Origin: JANRKG01 sp033763635
Lineage (GTDB): Bacteria; Cyanobacteriota; Cyanobacteriia; GCF-001939115
Reading direction: 5' to 3'
NCBI GenBank assembly: GCA_033763635.1
Contig: JANRKG010000150.1
Location: 1 to 22,888, forward strand
DNA: 22,888 nt
Position 1 is the first letter of the stretch; every line of letters starts with the position of its first letter. The notes under the pieces are model-generated. The model did no database searches, was not told the origin of the DNA, and saw nothing but the letters and a program-made list of their open reading frames with translations. The position numbers were made by a program, and so were the translations under genes. Of the stretch, positions 22,790-22,888 are shown piece by piece.

Positions 22790-22888
22790 TTATTTTGACT
22801 CTTTCTTAATTTGGAGCACGATCGCTGGTAGACGAAGATAATGGTAAGTGTGAGTAGAGAAAGTAGAAATGGCGAATTTAGAAAATAC

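Overview
The window is chromosomal DNA from a cyanobacterium. The evidence is petG (cytochrome b6f), a CytM-type cytochrome c, a Vipp1/IM30 protein, an AGPase of the cyanobacterial length with both known activator-site lysines, a ThiE with the cyanobacterial N-terminal extension, a DUF6679-type protein, and many CGATCG motifs with several full HIP1 octamers (GCGATCGC). The species cannot be read from the sequence. Most genes look like core chromosomal genes. I see no intact insertion sequence, prophage, CRISPR array or recognisable defence island.

Layout. 1-1120: the 3' part of a helix-turn-helix protein with a long acidic tract, then an inverted-repeat-bounded spacer. 1122-4637: a GyrA/ParC-type topoisomerase subunit (-), a 564-bp spacer and a single-domain response regulator (+). 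4771-7825: alkyladenine DNA glycosylase (-), a 40-residue membrane protein missed by length-limited ORF calling (+), a beta-CASP metallo-beta-lactamase nuclease with a C-terminal Cys cluster (+), and a DUF6679-type protein (-). 7826-8956: a 1.1-kb gene-free stretch full of 11-16 bp tandem repeats. 8957-11504: a creatininase-family amidohydrolase (+) and a secreted beta-helix/SPOR protein (-).

11680-15868: thiE-thiS (overlapping), a DUF1517 membrane protein, vipp1 and a thioredoxin, all on +. 15983-17756: a class I aminotransferase closely followed by rsmD (+). 17792-18484: petG (-) and cytM (+), diverging. 18719-20008: glgC (+). 20216-22677: a DUF2993 protein, a SAM methyltransferase and a HAD hydrolase (+), the last two overlapping by 26 bp. 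22717-22789: tRNA-Ala(CGC).

Functional links are modest. thiE/thiS are two steps of thiamine synthesis, petG/cytM are electron-transport genes, vipp1 and the probable NDH-1 small subunit serve thylakoid membranes, and glgC serves glycogen storage. The feature least explained by gene content is the set of short tandem duplications (periods 11-16 bp, most often 15) in nearly every larger spacer. Two of them duplicate a stop codon and one supplies a likely promoter -35 element.
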